Part shown: positions 22,640 through 37,378 of the stretch, one piece after another
Layout: each line of letters starts with the position of its first letter
How positions within the stretch are numbered: position 1 is the first letter of the stretch
Source of the DNA: Alnus glutinosa
Lineage: Eukaryota > Streptophyta > Magnoliopsida > Fagales > Betulaceae
Reading direction: 5' to 3'
DNA length: 64,000 nucleotides
Assembly (NCBI RefSeq): GCF_958979055.1
Contig: NC_084897.1
Coordinates: 22,379,628-22,443,627, forward strand
The notes under the pieces: model-generated
Databases searched by the model: none
What the model was told of the DNA's origin: nothing
What the model saw: the letters and a program-made list of their open reading frames with translations, nothing else
Position numbers and translations under genes: made by a program

Positions 22640-23545
22640 GGGATTATTAACAAACGGGCTTATTCAGGAACAATTTTACTGTCGGACAAAAAGGTTTTAC
22701 TGTCGGAACCATATAATAGGTTCCAACGAGTAAACTACTTTAAGCGAAACATTTTGTATCGTCAGCACCAAGTGGACATGCATGAGGACAACTAATATCC
22801 GGCGGTGGAAGTACAAAATGATAGGCTATCGGCCGGATTGATTAAGAGTGAGAAACAACCAACGAGCATGAGTGGAAAATTACTGGTGGGACTTTTAGTA
22901 CTGCCGAGAATTAATTAATTGGCTTATGATATGGTCACGAAATTGATTATTTTACATCGATATCAGATATCTTATTAATATACCAAATCAAGAAGATTTA
23001 AGCAAGAAAGGAAATTGTCAATTACCAGGTGTCGTTCAAGAAGGAAATAAGAGACTATTGACATATTGTGATTTGGAAGATATTCTGCATAATAACTTTT
23101 TCTAAATTTCCTTATTCCCCTTATAGAAGATTCTCATATTTAGATCGACGTAGTCGTCAAGAATTACCTTAGTTATTATATTTTCCATTCTTTGTTTATT
23201 TCCTTTCTTATAAGATTTTACTCTTTAGTAGCTTTAGGATCTTTCCATATTTGGGCTTATGTAGCCACCAAGTATTTCCATTGTTTGTTTCTTTTGTTTA
23301 ATTTTAATTCCAAAAATAGTTTATCCTTTTGTAGTTTTAGGGTTTCATTATAAATTAGGAGCAATTATAAAGGAATAAACAGTTCAGTTTTTGCCATAAA
23401 TAATATTATCAATTTTCTCTAAGAACGTGTGTTGATTGTGTGCATTAAGAACACAGTTTCTCTATCACCTTTATCGCTTCTCACTATGTCAATTGCTCTG
23501 ATACTAATTGAGAGCTTGTGGTATAGGACCATGACCAACAATCGG
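22640..23545. mobile_element. Unclassified retroelement-like sequence
   Basis: Two similar sub-blocks occur: TTTAGATCGACGTAGTCGTC near 23140 and ATTTGGGCTTATGTAGCCAC near 23251, each followed by T-rich words such as CCATTCTTTG or CCATTGTTTG. Then comes a segment ending near TTATCGCTTCTCAC. At 23490-23511 the minus strand reads AGTATCAGAGCAA, close to the Met-tRNA primer site of copia elements. No gag or pol is readable. The call is tentative. Confidence 0.3.
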
Positions 23546-23569
23546 CCACCTATGGGTGTGGCACGCGGC

Positions 23570-23841
23570 AAAGGGGTGGCCACTTTCTTTCTTCTTTTTT
23601 TTTTTTTTTTTAAAAAAAAGTTTTATTTATTTATTTATTAATATATTTATATTTTTTTATTAAGATTGACACGTGTCGTCATCTTATTGGCGCTTACGTG
23701 ACATTTAACAGAATTTCATTCCAGGAATTAATTTGTAAATTAAACCAACCACAGAAATCTCTGAATTTATGTTGATACCACAAGGATTGATTTGTAATTT
23801 AGGTTAACCACATAGACCAATGGTGCAATTATCCCTAATTA
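23570..23841. mobile_element. Half of a foldback element (family of 18586-19163)
   Basis: The sequence runs from CAAAGGGGTGGCCAC through a T/A block to GACACGTGTCGTCATCTTAT and ends CCAATGGTGCAATTATCCCT. It matches the core and right arm of the 578-bp element. The left arm is missing. Confidence 0.6.
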
Positions 23842-24594
23842 ATATATAATTTTTGAGTGTGTATATTAATAATTAGGTTTGTGTGTATATATTATATATA
23901 TCTTAAGAAAAATTTCACTTGCCTCCCATAGTGTCACGAGTTTTGCAATGTTAATTGAATTATCAAAATTTACAATGTCAGTCCATTTTAATTTCACACC
24001 GTCCATTAAGTTTTCATGTAAACTCAAACGGCTAACAATTGAAATGTCTTTTATACCTCTGTAAAATTTATAAAAATACAAATTTACCCTTAATTATTTT
24101 TTATTTTTTTTAAAAAGACCACCGCACCTGTAATCCAGCAGAACAGAGGCTGGATACTATACTAAGTCAGTGCAAGTTCCGCTGTGACCACAATAACCAG
24201 CTTTTAAGATCTACAACCTTCAAGATGCTTCATCAATCCAACACGTTTTAAACACAATGCTCAGCAAAATTTGGATCATTGTATTAATTGATAAGACAAT
24301 GGAGATTTTGTATTGAAAATTTGTCAAGCTTTGATGTATTACCAACAGTACTGTATATACACACGCATGGATCGTAGACTTGACCTAAAGGGTTCATGTA
24401 AAAGAACCAGATGAGTGAAAAAAAAAAACGTTAAACAACTTGAGGGGGGAAAAAAAATTATTTATAATGGTCTACCAATAAGATTAAGACAAACAAGTTT
24501 GTTTAAGTGATTTATGATGATGATTGCTTAGAACAAAAGCAAAACTCGATAGCTCAAACACCATCTCTAAAATATCTCTTTCAAGGCATATCTG
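23842..24594. other. 3' flank of the RPAP3-like gene
   Basis: AT-rich. The 3' UTR of the minus-strand RPAP3-like gene should extend into the upper end of this stretch. No clear polyadenylation signal can be singled out. Nothing else is seen. Confidence 0.4.
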
Positions 24595-25119
24595 TCACCG
24601 CTTGAGGAAGTATTTTGAACGAAGGTTATCAAGCATCTCTGCGTACTCGATTGGAGTTGCCTCACTACAAAATACTCCATCCCACAACTTGCTGAGATCT
24701 GTTCAGAAGAGGATTCAGTATATTAAACCATGGAAGAGAATTTTGTTGAAAACGATCAGCAATAATGTGTATCAGATTACAATATCAAGTGCGCTAGCCT
24801 TGATATCCTCAACAATTTCAACTGCACATACTCCGATAATCTCAAACATTCTTAACCATATAACGCTGTGCCATATGTAACCGCATAGAAAATGTAGGCA
24901 TCAAATAAGCTCCAGAATATATTAACATATATGCAATTCATATTTCATCAAAGATCACAGCCTACATAAACAGATTCTCTTCATAATTTACCCAGTGGAT
25001 GTAACTCTTGCCTTCTCAATTAGTTATTTTAGAGTTCAGAATTCCATTTTTGCTGCACTAGTTTAGATGACAACCCCACTTCCCCTGCTGATGGTTCTTT
25101 TCTTTCTTTTTCTTTTTCT

Positions 25120-25150
<31 letters not shown>

Positions 25151-27548
25151 GGGGGGCGGGTGGGGGGGGAATGTGTACCCCAAAAGTTAATGGTCAGTAA
25201 GGCAGAGAATTATTGCTACCCACCCATCCTGATGGTCCAGAAGGTCATAACCCTTACATAAGTCATTCCTACGTCATGCCGGGGGTGATCCAACCATGCA
25301 GGCTAACACTGTGAGTAACACACGAAAAGCACTCGCTGAAACCCATGTCCCCATTGTAACTCCACCAGTTTGAAGTGCAAGTCTAGATGCCCTCTGAAAT
25401 TTGCACTCCAATAAAATGTAATCACCTTGCAGTTCTTTCATACAAGACAAGTACGCAATGTCTAGCTTATGCAATGCTAGGTGATGAGGCGTATATACAT
25501 GGAAGGGGCATTATTATGGATCAACAATGTGAGAAGCCAAAATATGCATAAGCTATCATAACTTCTTATAACCGAAAGCTAAAAAGCACTATAGGATAAA
25601 ACCTGATTTGCTAGAAAAAACAATATATGATGATACATAATCACTATAAATTTGTTAAAAACTGAAACAATTTATTCATGTATACTTACCATCCCTGTCT
25701 GTAGATGTAAGGCACATGATGAGCAGGTCAAATCTTGAGACTTTGGTTAAATTATCTATATAGTTGACAGCCAGATCCATTTCTTCACTGCCAAAAGTAA
25801 AAAGTGCAAGGGCATTAAGTGCTATATGGAGTGTGAACAGAAAATAATACAACTCAAGAAAGAAATCCAGAAATCTGTACTTACATGAAAAAGGTAGCAA
25901 CGCACTTGATAATGTCGATTAGTAGGGAAGAAGACAAAGCGTTTTTGAATATCTGAGGTAATGCAGTTGGAGATACAGCCTAACAACGCAAAAACAAAAA
26001 TGATTATTGGGAACCTCAATAAACCAGCTGAAACGAGCAAAATAGCATAAAAGAACACAAGTGAATTTGCTGATTGATTAAGGATAAATGAATGGAAACC
26101 CTCCAGGAATCACCCCTAGCATGAAAAGATCAGGTCAACATATCCTAACAATCCATCAATTGGTTTACTTTTGGAGACAATCAAAAAAGAAAGTCACTAT
26201 TAAGTTTAGGTCTATCCATTATTTATGGAGGTCAACCCAAAACTATGTCCATAAAAAGGGATCAGGGCTAGATAGACGCGTGAATCTTTCAGCTTAGCAA
26301 TTCATATTGCTATAGGCATACTTAAATGTGATAGCAGAAACATGAATCTCTCTAAATATTAAATCACAAAAACACCATTGCTTACCTTTAACAAACGAGC
26401 CTGTAGTGCACGGTCACCAGAGAGTCCCCGCCAAGAAACCTCAAATTGATAAGCTGAATTTGGTGGTGTGATGTTTTTTGCAGCTTCAGCCATGGCTCGA
26501 GAAGTGGCCTGAGAAGCGAGCTCTTGCACTGACATCTTCAGCTCTTGGTTTCTAGTACTGTAATTTTTCTGGGGAAAAATGATAGAGAGAGCAGTGTCAA
26601 ACCAAAAGAAAGGACAGGAAGAGAACAAGAATCACTGATGACATTGAAGAAAGGCTTAAAAGTAAAACTTCCACAAATTAAGCAAGAACTAAAAGAACTT
26701 GTGTCTGCCTAGCAGGCAACGAAAGTTGGGCTGAGAATTTCACAAGCAAACAACACCTTATGAGCTCTTTAGCCGTCTGAATATCCATTCTCCAGTCAAG
26801 GACTATGAATCCTCCAAACCAGTTATGAAAATCCTAGACAGAGATCAAGAACAAAAGGCATTTATCTCACTTAAATTAATTTGAATTTTGAAAGGGTTCC
26901 CGGAATTAAGGAGTTTGAAGAATGATACAAGAATGGAAGAGATGGTAGACCTATGGGCAAATTAGGGGGAAAAAAAGAGGTCAAGGTGGATCTCCTTTTC
27001 AGGCCCTTCACCCTTTTGCTACTGGCAAAAAAGACTGCCTTAAGGGCTTAACAAAAAAATGTCTAACTAGACTAATAAAAATGCTCACCCCTCACAGACT
27101 GACAATAAGCAGAACTGACACGTAGTTGAGCATGTATCTAAAAGGATGTGCAGAGGGAAGCATATATAGTTGAGCGGGGATTTCATGATAAACCTTAAGA
27201 CTGTCTACTCTAGAACTCTGAATAGCATCTACATGTGAACCATCAACTTCTTGTCCTTCTTTTCTTCTTCCAGCATTCACACTTCTGCTTTCTAATTCCT
27301 CCACAGATACAGATGCCCTCACAGGGAATAGCCCATCATTGTCCTGTCAACAGAGTTCCAAAGCGCAAGAGAATAAGATCATAGAACACAATATATATTT
27401 TGAAAATTATGGACATATTCTTTGCTTACTTATTGTTGAACTCACTAAATAAGAGCAACAGAGTCTGTTTTACCTATTCCCCAATCTGTTTGAAAGTAAT
27501 AGAAAACACACATCAGTCTAAACTAAAAAGAACCTTTTTTCCTTTCTT

Positions 27549-27595
<47 letters not shown>

Positions 27596-30500
27596 TCGGT
27601 ACATTAAACTTGAATGCATTACGTGCTTAATGGTGGTCCTCCGATTATTGCAATTTTCAGACAACTTAAGAAATAGCTCACAAACATGCTATCAAACACA
27701 GAAATCAATCAAGTTGCACTGGCTTTCCCTTTTGGCCTTAGCAAATGAAACTTTTCATTCACATATTATGGCAGTCAAAGGATAATCGACGCTCTAATCG
27801 CTTATACCTTGGTGTGATCTTGAACAGCAGCAACTCCTGACCTCTGAGTATTACTTAAGACAGGATGAACACTAGGTCCATTAGCCTTGCTCTCTGAACT
27901 TCCTACTTTCTGAATTCCTTGCGCAGGGCTTCTCAGCGGTCCAGACACCTTCTTAAGAATCTCCTGGAGAAAAATTAAGTGAAGCATTTTACAAATGATA
28001 ATCGAACGTAATAAAAACAACAATATATTAACACACATCCAATCTATTAATATGCTAAGGAGTGAAAAACAAAAACAAATAGAGGAGCACAAAAGCTTAT
28101 TTCCCCAACTAGTGATGCTAGTGCTGCCAAATTTATTTTAAAGTGAATTTTCAATAGTTTAAACTCACACCAATATCAAATGAAAACAGATGTATGAAAA
28201 GATTACAAGTCACAATAAAGTAGGAGAGCTAGGACCTATTGATAACAATGATACTCGATTGGTCATGAGCCTATATATCAAACTCAGTCTTACTTGTGCG
28301 CTGCTCATTTAGAAAACAAACACAAAAAGTCACATTTAGGTCAGTGCATTTTGTATGTAAAATACAAAATAAACTTTGAAACAGTCCGAGCACAAGTCAA
28401 GCCTAAGCCGCATAATCCGAGATTTCAGGAACTGACTAAAGTATCCTGATGCGATAAACAATCCTATGTACATTCATAACGTTCAACCTAAGAAACTCAC
28501 TTAGTGTGATTATATTTTCTCATCACATATTTAAGATTCTCATAGTTTCCATTCTGCATCATATAGCAGTCTCAAAAAATGATAAAGACTATGACCTCTA
28601 TCGTAATGTCAGCTTTTTTGCAGCTTAGAATTTATGTAAAGATGCCACTTGTAAACAAAAAAAAAAAAAAGAATGAAAAATCAATTCGTGTCAAGAACTA
28701 GAAGTAACTCATTAGAATGCAAATGGAAAAATGCTTACTTTGTCATACAAAGATCTGGCCTCAGTATACTGTTTCTTAATTTCTTGGTTGTGAGGCTCCA
28801 ACCTCAAGGCAAACTCAGCATCTGCAAGTAGCTATATTCATTATATCAGACAGATCAGAGCAGAAGAAAAAACATATACTTAATAATCTCAATGAATCAA
28901 GATATAGTTTGGATATAGCATACCGTCAAAGCCTTCTTTATATTTCCCGAGTTCTTTTCTAGCTGTTGCTCGACGTGAGTATGCTTTTATATAACGATCA
29001 TCTAAGTTCAAAGCCTCTGTACAGTCATCCTCAGCCTCTTGGAATCTAATGAACGAGAAAATGAAAATCAAAAGGAAACAAATCTATTAAGATTCATGTA
29101 ATTGTGACCATTAAGAGCATTACTAATTTACTATAAGTCAGGGAATGGCAACTTAAAGTGAATAATAAATATATGAACACTTTCTGGTGGTCAAAGTTCA
29201 AAATTTACATAATATAAGCACATAAAAAAGAAAAAAGATTGATCATACTTAAGGCATGTTTACCTGATGTGAAAATTAAATAAAGTAGTGTGTTTAAAAC
29301 TTGCCTTTTGATTTTGAGATAGGCCATTGCCCTATTTGCATAAGCCACTGCTGTTGGTGACAAGGCAATGCTTCTTGAATAGCATTCAATAGCTTCCTTA
29401 AACTTCTTCTTCTTAAAGTACTCATTACCCTTTAAGGTTGGGATAGATTTCATGATTAGCATCATTAACATAAACATAGTTGCACAAACAGCCTCAATCT
29501 TCAAAATATTACAGCGAAGAGAACAACTCCTACCAGTTCTTTCTCTGAAGTAGCATCTGGAAAACTCTCTTCAGTAATGAAACTACTTGATATAGGATTA
29601 ACTCCATAGTTTCTGGAGTAATCAGTTTTTCCTGTATAACTCCTTGAATAATCATCTGTCGGAGTTTTTCCAGTACTCTGAGAAGAAGAAACCTACGAAA
29701 ATTCCAAACAAATGTCATGCACCATATATTTGTTAAAAAGTCACAAAAAATATTCATCCTCACACACATTATATGTCATAATATCATATGGGAATTAGAG
29801 TCTAATCAATACCATTCAACTACATTTTCCCATATTCTTCAAATCACTGCATCTACCCCAGAATCGAGAACAACCAGAGAGTTTACTTCAATGTCCACAT
29901 TTCCTCTTTATAAAGGAAAATCGATGAAGGAATATCATATCATCATACTACATTAAAACATCGTTTCCAGTAATGCATAATCAGCTTTTTAAAGATTAAA
30001 GGGAAACATTGCTGAACCAGGTAAATCATTTCTCATTGAACGCCCATAAGCTTTCCAAGTACATAGTATAAGGAAATCACACTTTGCTCTTGAATGATCA
30101 CCCTTAAATTATAAAAAGAAACCATTTACTGATACCCTCTTTTTGTTTACAAGTTTAATGTCAAAAACGCATTAGAAATTCCCTTGGGTTAGAGTAGTTA
30201 CCGATTTTTCCTTATGAGGAGCTTGAGGTTTCATTTTCTTGTCTTTGTCCTTAAGAGAAAGCTCCCAATCCTGCAAGTCATTCAAAAACCCCTGGAAATC
30301 CTATAGAAAATCGTTAACTCTATAAGAAAACTCATTTTAGAAATAATCGCTTAAAACCCATTTACATATAAAAATAAAATAGTAGAGAAAAATAAAATAA
30401 AAACAAACTAGCATGCAATAATTGAAGCACACATTTGCTTGTTCCCATATAGTAAATACCACGTTCAAAACCTAAAGCATTCAAAATAGTTTCCCTTGAC

Positions 30501-30742
30501 TGAAACAAACATGTCCACAAATAAGCAATTAGAGAAGAGAAAATAATGTTGTAGATAAATATTAGTCCATTAGATAATGCTCCGTTTGGATGCTGAGAAA
30601 ATGAGGGAAAATGAAAAATTGGAAAGTTGAAAAGTTGTTGCTTGTAATTTCGATATAACGGAAAATTGTAGGGTTTGTGCGTGGAAAAAGATGAACGTAC
30701 CAGAGTTTGATCACGACCGTGCTTGCTGGGAACCGTAGCCAT
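24595..30742 (-). CDS. RPAP3/TPR5-like HSP90 co-chaperone
   Basis: RPAP3 family proteins are part of the R2TP co-chaperone, which uses HSP90 to assemble RNA polymerases and large kinases. Exons: 30742-30701, 30300-30202, 29692-29534, 29429-29305, 29045-28924, 28821-28739, 27963-27808, 27343-27194, 26568-26386, 25979-25885, 25787-25690, 24698-24595. They total 1416 nt, 471 aa plus stop, in frame throughout. The N-terminus has the conserved DFQGFLNDLQDWELSLKDKD. TPR repeats span about residues 99-210 (GNEYFKKKKFKEAIECYSRS, YANRAMAYLKIKR, KAYSRRATARKELGKY); the K/N...N...K/R pattern fits a carboxylate clamp for the HSP90 tail. The RPAP3 C-terminal domain follows from about residue 348 (AYQFEVSWRGLSGDRALQAR), ending IEYAEMLDNLRSKY. 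The intron after exon 4 has a GC donor (AAAAG then GCAAGT). Confidence 0.95.
25130..25169. repeat. Long poly-G tract in an intron
   Basis: A run of about 27 G follows a T9 run, then GCGGGTGGGGGGG. It lies in the last intron of the RPAP3-like gene (24699-25689). A 66-codon frame nearby at 25274-25474 is not an exon of this gene. Confidence 0.85.
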
Positions 30743-30803
30743 GGCGCTCTAGACTAAGCAGAGCAAGAGAGAGAGAGAGAGAGCCCTTGTAATCGCGTGG
30801 CTT

Positions 30804-30821
30804 TTCCTGAAGCTTCTGGAA
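30804..30821. promoter_or_regulatory. Four-module heat-shock element upstream of the RPAP3-like gene
   Basis: The sequence TTCCTGAAGCTTCTGGAA is four perfect alternating pentamer cores, TTC-GAA-TTC-GAA with 2-bp spacers. This is the binding site of trimeric heat-shock factors. It ends 62 bp upstream of the ATG, separated from it by a short GA run. All 12 specified bases match. Heat induction is inferred, not shown. Confidence 0.75.
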
Positions 30822-30998
30822 GAGGGAAACGGATCCTTGAACTGAACTGAACTGGCTAGTATTCTGTTAGTTATAAGTGTTTAGGGTCATTTTTATCTTT
30901 TTATATTTTTTTTATAACAAAAATAACCTACACTACAATTAATTAGATATTCTCCAGTTTAGTTGAATCCTAATACCTGAAAGAGGAGAGAGTTATAC

Positions 30999-31412
30999 CT
31001 TAGAGATAATTGCACCATTGATCATTGGGGTTGACTTAAATTACGTATCACTCCCTGTGGTACAAAGAGGTTATAAATAATTCTTGTGGTAAACTATAAT
31101 TACGAATCACTCCCTAAAGGGTAAAACTTGGATGGGGCAAAACTTCCGGATGATTTCCGGAAGTTTTGCCCCATCGTAGCACTACTCCTCCCTAAACCCG
31201 TTTTTCGTCCATCAATTTAACTGAATCTGTTATTTACCACGTCATGTAAATAATGAGACAATCTCTAAATATCATTTGAATTGTAATATACTAACAGACT
31301 TTGTTTACTTGGTAGACAGAAAACGGGTTCAATGAGTAATTTGTAATTATAATACCACAAAGAGCGATTCGTAATTTAGACCAACTCTATGAACCAATAG
31401 TGCAATTATTCC
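30999..31412. mobile_element. Foldback element, diverged relative of 18586-19163
   Basis: The left end reads GAGATAATTGCACCATTGAT and the right end AACCAATAGTGCAATTATTCCT, imperfect inverses that resemble the ends of the 578-bp element. Inner arm words TACGTATCACTCCCTGTGG and CCACAAAGAGCGATTCGTAA are mirrored. A perfect hairpin sits inside at 31131-31175. It lies upstream of the RPAP3-like gene. Confidence 0.6.
31131..31175. repeat. Perfect 20-bp hairpin with 5-nt loop
   Basis: Arm GATGGGGCAAAACTTCCGGA (31131-31150) and its exact reverse complement (31156-31175) are separated by TGATT. It is much more GC-rich than its surroundings. Confidence 0.9.
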
Positions 31413-32433
31413 TATAACTTATAATTGTACCGCCTCCTCTTACGTGGGCATGAGTCAAAACCAACCCAAAAATTGGCCGTCCAAAAAAAAAATAAATAGT
31501 AAAATAGAGAATCTATTAGAGATGATATAGAAAAAACAGTAACTAAAGTAAAAAATTATACTTTTTCAATAACTACTTTGGCTATTATTGCTGAAGATGC
31601 TCTATACTTTTCATACTAGAAGAAAAAAAAAAAGTTAATTTAGCTATTCTGCTAGAGTCGAAAAATCACTCATAATAGGCAAATTTAGTTATTTTCACAC
31701 TTTTGCCTAAACTGCTAAAGTTGCTATAACTATGTAATTGTTTTTGAATATGGTTATAAAAAAATTGCTAATCGCATAGGACATGGTAGTTAGTAATTTT
31801 AAGAATAAGGGTAGGCGGTTAATAACCATTAACCGTCTACCCTTATATATAAATAATATAAATACTTATATTATATATTTAATATAAAAACATAACATCA
31901 AATAAGCTACCTTCATATATTCAATATATTGGTCTACCCTGTAGAGGTTTAACATATCTCAAGCTTTATGATTTAGCACTTCTGGTGGTGCCATCATGAT
32001 GCTAACAGAGAGATTAGCATTGCACAGTTGCTATTTATGAGCTGGATTGCACAATTGCAGACTCCATTTCCCATATATTTTATAGGGAAAATATCATTTT
32101 AGCCTATCAAATTATCATTTGTTTTGTGTCTAGCCCTATAAACTGCCAACACTCTGATTATGGCCCCCCAAAACTATTAAAACTTTTAAAAAATGCCCTA
32201 TTTGGCGAAATATCTTCATATTACCCTTGTTGCTTTTGCCACGTGTTATTTTCATTTTTTTAAAAAAAAAAAAAATCTAAAAACTAAAAAAAAAAATAAG
32301 GAAAATGGGGTGGCTGCGGGTCGTCAAATGGATTTCAGGGTGACCCGAAATCCATTTGGCGCAAAACGAGTGATAATTTAGAGGGCTAAATTGTAATTTT
32401 TCTTATTTTCTATTGTTTATGCAAATAGATAGA
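31413..32433. other. Intergenic with decayed MITE arms
   Basis: At 31806-31841 a 16-bp imperfect hairpin (AGGGTAGGCGGTTAAT / ATTAACCGTCTACCCT) is visible. At 32325-32362 AAATGGATTTC faces GAAATCCATTT. No gene seen. Confidence 0.5.
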
Positions 32434-32697
32434 TTAAAATGGACAGAAATTTCCTACAAACCAGTATCTAAAAAAATTTCTACAACCCACATACAATAGT
32501 GACACGTGTCCTTTAAGTACATGATAAACACATGTTTTCTTATTAATGCTATTAAAAAAGCATATGAGAAGCACATGCTATTAAAATAACATGTGTTTCT
32601 CACATGCCAAGAGACACATGTCATTATTATATGTGGATTGTATAAGATTTCTTACAAACCGGTTTATAGGAAATTTTTGTCCGATTAAAATATAGAT
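32434..32697. mobile_element. MITE with TTAAAATGGACAGAAATTTC ends
   Basis: The left end TTAAAATGGACAGAAATTTC and the right end GGAAATTTTTGTCCGATTAA are imperfect inverses. Inner words CACGTGTCCTTT and AGAGACACATGTC also mirror each other. Non-coding. Confidence 0.55.
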
Positions 32698-34223
32698 ATG
32701 TAATGTATTTAAGTCTAAAATTTGATAATGAAGTCAAAAGCAACCCAAAAAGTCAACCGTCCAAAAGCCTACAAAAAATTAAAAAGGGGTTTTCAACCAT
32801 GATTAGTTTTTTTTTTTTTTTGAAATGTTCAACCATAGGTTATAAGTATTAATGACCACTAACCACCTAAACAAGATAGTTGTAGTTGTTAAAATTTAAT
32901 AACTGCCTTAAACGGTTGCGGTTAGCGGGTAGAGCAAAAAACCGCTAACCACAACCATTCGTACATGTCTATTCCTACGCACAAAGCCCTTTACGAATCT
33001 TGATTTCTCTGAGAAGCCACGTTGCAAGAATTTTTTCGGCAACCAAATGGATCAAAGAGAGAGAGAGAGAGAGTGAAAATGGGTTATAGTAGGAAGAAGA
33101 AATCAAGGGTAAAAAGTTTGGGTTTCATGGCTTATCATAGAAATCCATTGCGGCTTGGGTAACCTGATAAAAGTGAAATCTGTTATGAGCCTGGATATTT
33201 GAGGAATTTGAGGATTGTGTGAGAAATGACTTGTAAAAAAAGAATCCTACCCATATTGCCCAGCTTGAAACATCTCTCGAATCTATCTGGGACTATGCCG
33301 GCCGAATTCACCGAAAGATGACACCTTTTGGATTAGAGTTCTGCCTCCAATGACCTGCTTCAATTGGTATCGGCGTGTTCATAGATGGCCAGATGGGTTT
33401 CAAATTTGGTTAATATGTGTGATCAGCTGGCTTTCCTTCTCATGTGTTTTGGTGTTCCATCCATACGTGGTGGGCTATTACTAGTGGGTGTAAACCAGGT
33501 CCTGGTTGAAGCTAATTTGAATTGCTCCCCTTAATTAACTTGCCTCCAGTGGGGGTTGAACAAGAGATCTCCAATTATTAAATGGACGGTACGTGTTGAT
33601 TCGAACACACGAAACTGCGTCGTAATAACAGCGGAGATTTAGAATAGCTTTGGCTTGATTGTACCATTAGAGGAGAAGTGCGCACCGAATAAGTTGGGGA
33701 TACTTATATTAGTAATCTACAAAGAGAGGTGATATCCGTTTGTGGGGTCCACCCCATGTAAGATGAGTGTTGTACCCTTGTTGTACATGTGATGTACATT
33801 TATCATTTTCCAATTTGTAGATGGGATTTAATTCTTATACAACACTAATACAATAACTGCACAATAATTCCTCACATGAAGATGAGCTCCAGTGTGTAGG
33901 ACTCACCTTCATGTAAGGAGTTGTTGTGCAGTTGTTGTATTGATGTTGTAAATCTAACATTTTCCCCCCGGCTAATAACCGATTGAAATAACCCCCCGCC
34001 ACTTAGATAAAACACTGCTTAAATCTCACTAAAATCATAAAACATACCCATTATTAAACACACTTCAGTTCAAAACAAACTAGCTTGACATTGAGTACCA
34101 TTAAAAACAAACACAGAAGAAAGGGGTCTAGCATCCCCATACACTACTCTACTAATTACTAAACTTTCAAGCACAAGGAAAACATATTATTGTTTGGCAT
34201 CCATCATCCCCAAACCCACTAAA
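32698..34223. other. Intergenic, 3' side of polyubiquitin
   Basis: Near 32880-32970 there are GGTTGCGGTTAGCGG / ACCGCTAACCACAACC words typical of decayed hAT elements. From 33770 to 33950 there are mirrored TTGTTGTACAT and ACAACAACTCC-like words. The segment 33000-33560 is less AT-rich but yields no protein I recognise. The 3' UTR of the polyubiquitin gene covers roughly the last 150 bp. Confidence 0.45.
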
Positions 34224-36090
<1,867 letters not shown>

Positions 36091-36116
36091 AAACCAAAGG
36101 CCCGATGGAGGGTCGT

Positions 36117-36123
36117 TTTATAG
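36117..36123 (-). promoter_or_regulatory. TATA box of polyubiquitin
   Basis: On the minus strand CTCTCCTATAAAACGACC contains TATAAAA. It stands about 30 bp before the inferred transcription start and 147 bp before the leader intron. Confidence 0.6.
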
Positions 36124-36675
36124 GAGAGAAGTTTGAAGAATACTCGGGACTCGTCCTACTTGGCGTGCGCCTTCAATTATGTCCTTCAAGGGCAACGTAT
36201 CCGTGGAGGCTAAGCAAGGAATATTTATTTGTTGGGAAAAGTATAGATATCCTCTCTTTTTTTCTTTTTCTTTTTCTTTTTTTTTTTTCTCTTTTTTTTA
36301 AGTCAATATAAATACCCTTAATTACCACTTCATTCTCAATATGCCCACAAATTATTAATTATATCAACGTCTTTCCTCTACTACTAAAAAATATCAATAT
36401 CTCCTTAAAGTCAATAAAAAGATAAAAATAACCCTAAAAAAATTTCAATAAGACAAATATATCCTTATGAATTTGAAAAAGAAAACTAAAACTAAAAAAA
36501 AAAAAAAAAAAACTTTTTTTTTAAATAAATAAATAACGAAAATAAATTGAAAGATTGAAAAAAAACCTTTTTTTTAAAACAAAAATTAAAAAAAAAAAAA
36601 AAAAAAAAAGACAAATAAAAATCCAAGGGGTGGCTCAAACTGAAAATTATATAAAACAAAATATTAAAAAAAATG

Positions 36676-36706
<31 letters not shown>

Positions 36707-37378
36707 TGAAGGGTATTTTTGTCATTGATGAGACATTGACGTTGTTTGGTAGTTAATGAGATATTGATACAATTAGTAGTTTGGGAGTCACATTAACAAT
36801 TAGATGGTAGTTTAAGATGGATATGTGTACTTTTTCTTTATTTATTTATAAACAATGAATATTTATTTTATGAGATGCGTTTGATTTTTTTTTTTTTTGT
36901 ATTTTTTAAACAAAATTATTATTAAATATGTGGGATCACACATTCGGTTTTCGTTGTACGGAATAAAAATACTAATGTTATTTAGTATATATTATTATAC
37001 AATTGCCATACAATTTAAATGAAATAACAATAGAAATTAACCTTTAAATAAATTGGATCAATATTTGTAAGGAAAAAAAATCATAATTAATTTTTACTGC
37101 CACATTATTAATTATTTGGCAGTTGTATAATAATATATTTGTTGTAATCCTCTTTCTTATAGATTTATATGACAAATTATAGTTTTTGAAACTGAATGTC
37201 ATACGATCTATTATAATCTTTTTGGAGGAATGAATAATGAATATATATTGACATTTCTAAGACAGTTTCCTAGAAAAGCCAAAGCTTTTTACCTTTTTAG
37301 TAATAAAAAGCTGAATCAAACCATGGTTACATCTTTGTTGAATTACTCATAGCCTCAATAAACCATGGTCAAATAATT
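36124..37378. other. AT-rich intergenic DNA upstream of polyubiquitin
   Basis: The first few hundred bases should include the polyubiquitin promoter. Beyond that are long A/T runs, an AT repeat near 36680-36705, and mirrored words around 36960-37140 (TTTAGTATATATTATTATAC / GTATAATAATATATTTG) that suggest a decayed MITE. No gene seen. Confidence 0.45.

Noticed and set aside
25274-25474. 66-codon minus-strand frame as a possible last exon of the RPAP3-like gene
   Set aside because: The true last exon at 24698-24595 fits the family C-terminus and the splice phase. The frame at 25274 does not.
30362-30500. Extra exon in the first intron of the RPAP3-like gene (SRETILNALGFERG)
   Set aside because: Joining exon 1 directly to 30300 gives the conserved TLDFQGFLNDL. 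The intervening frame would disrupt this.
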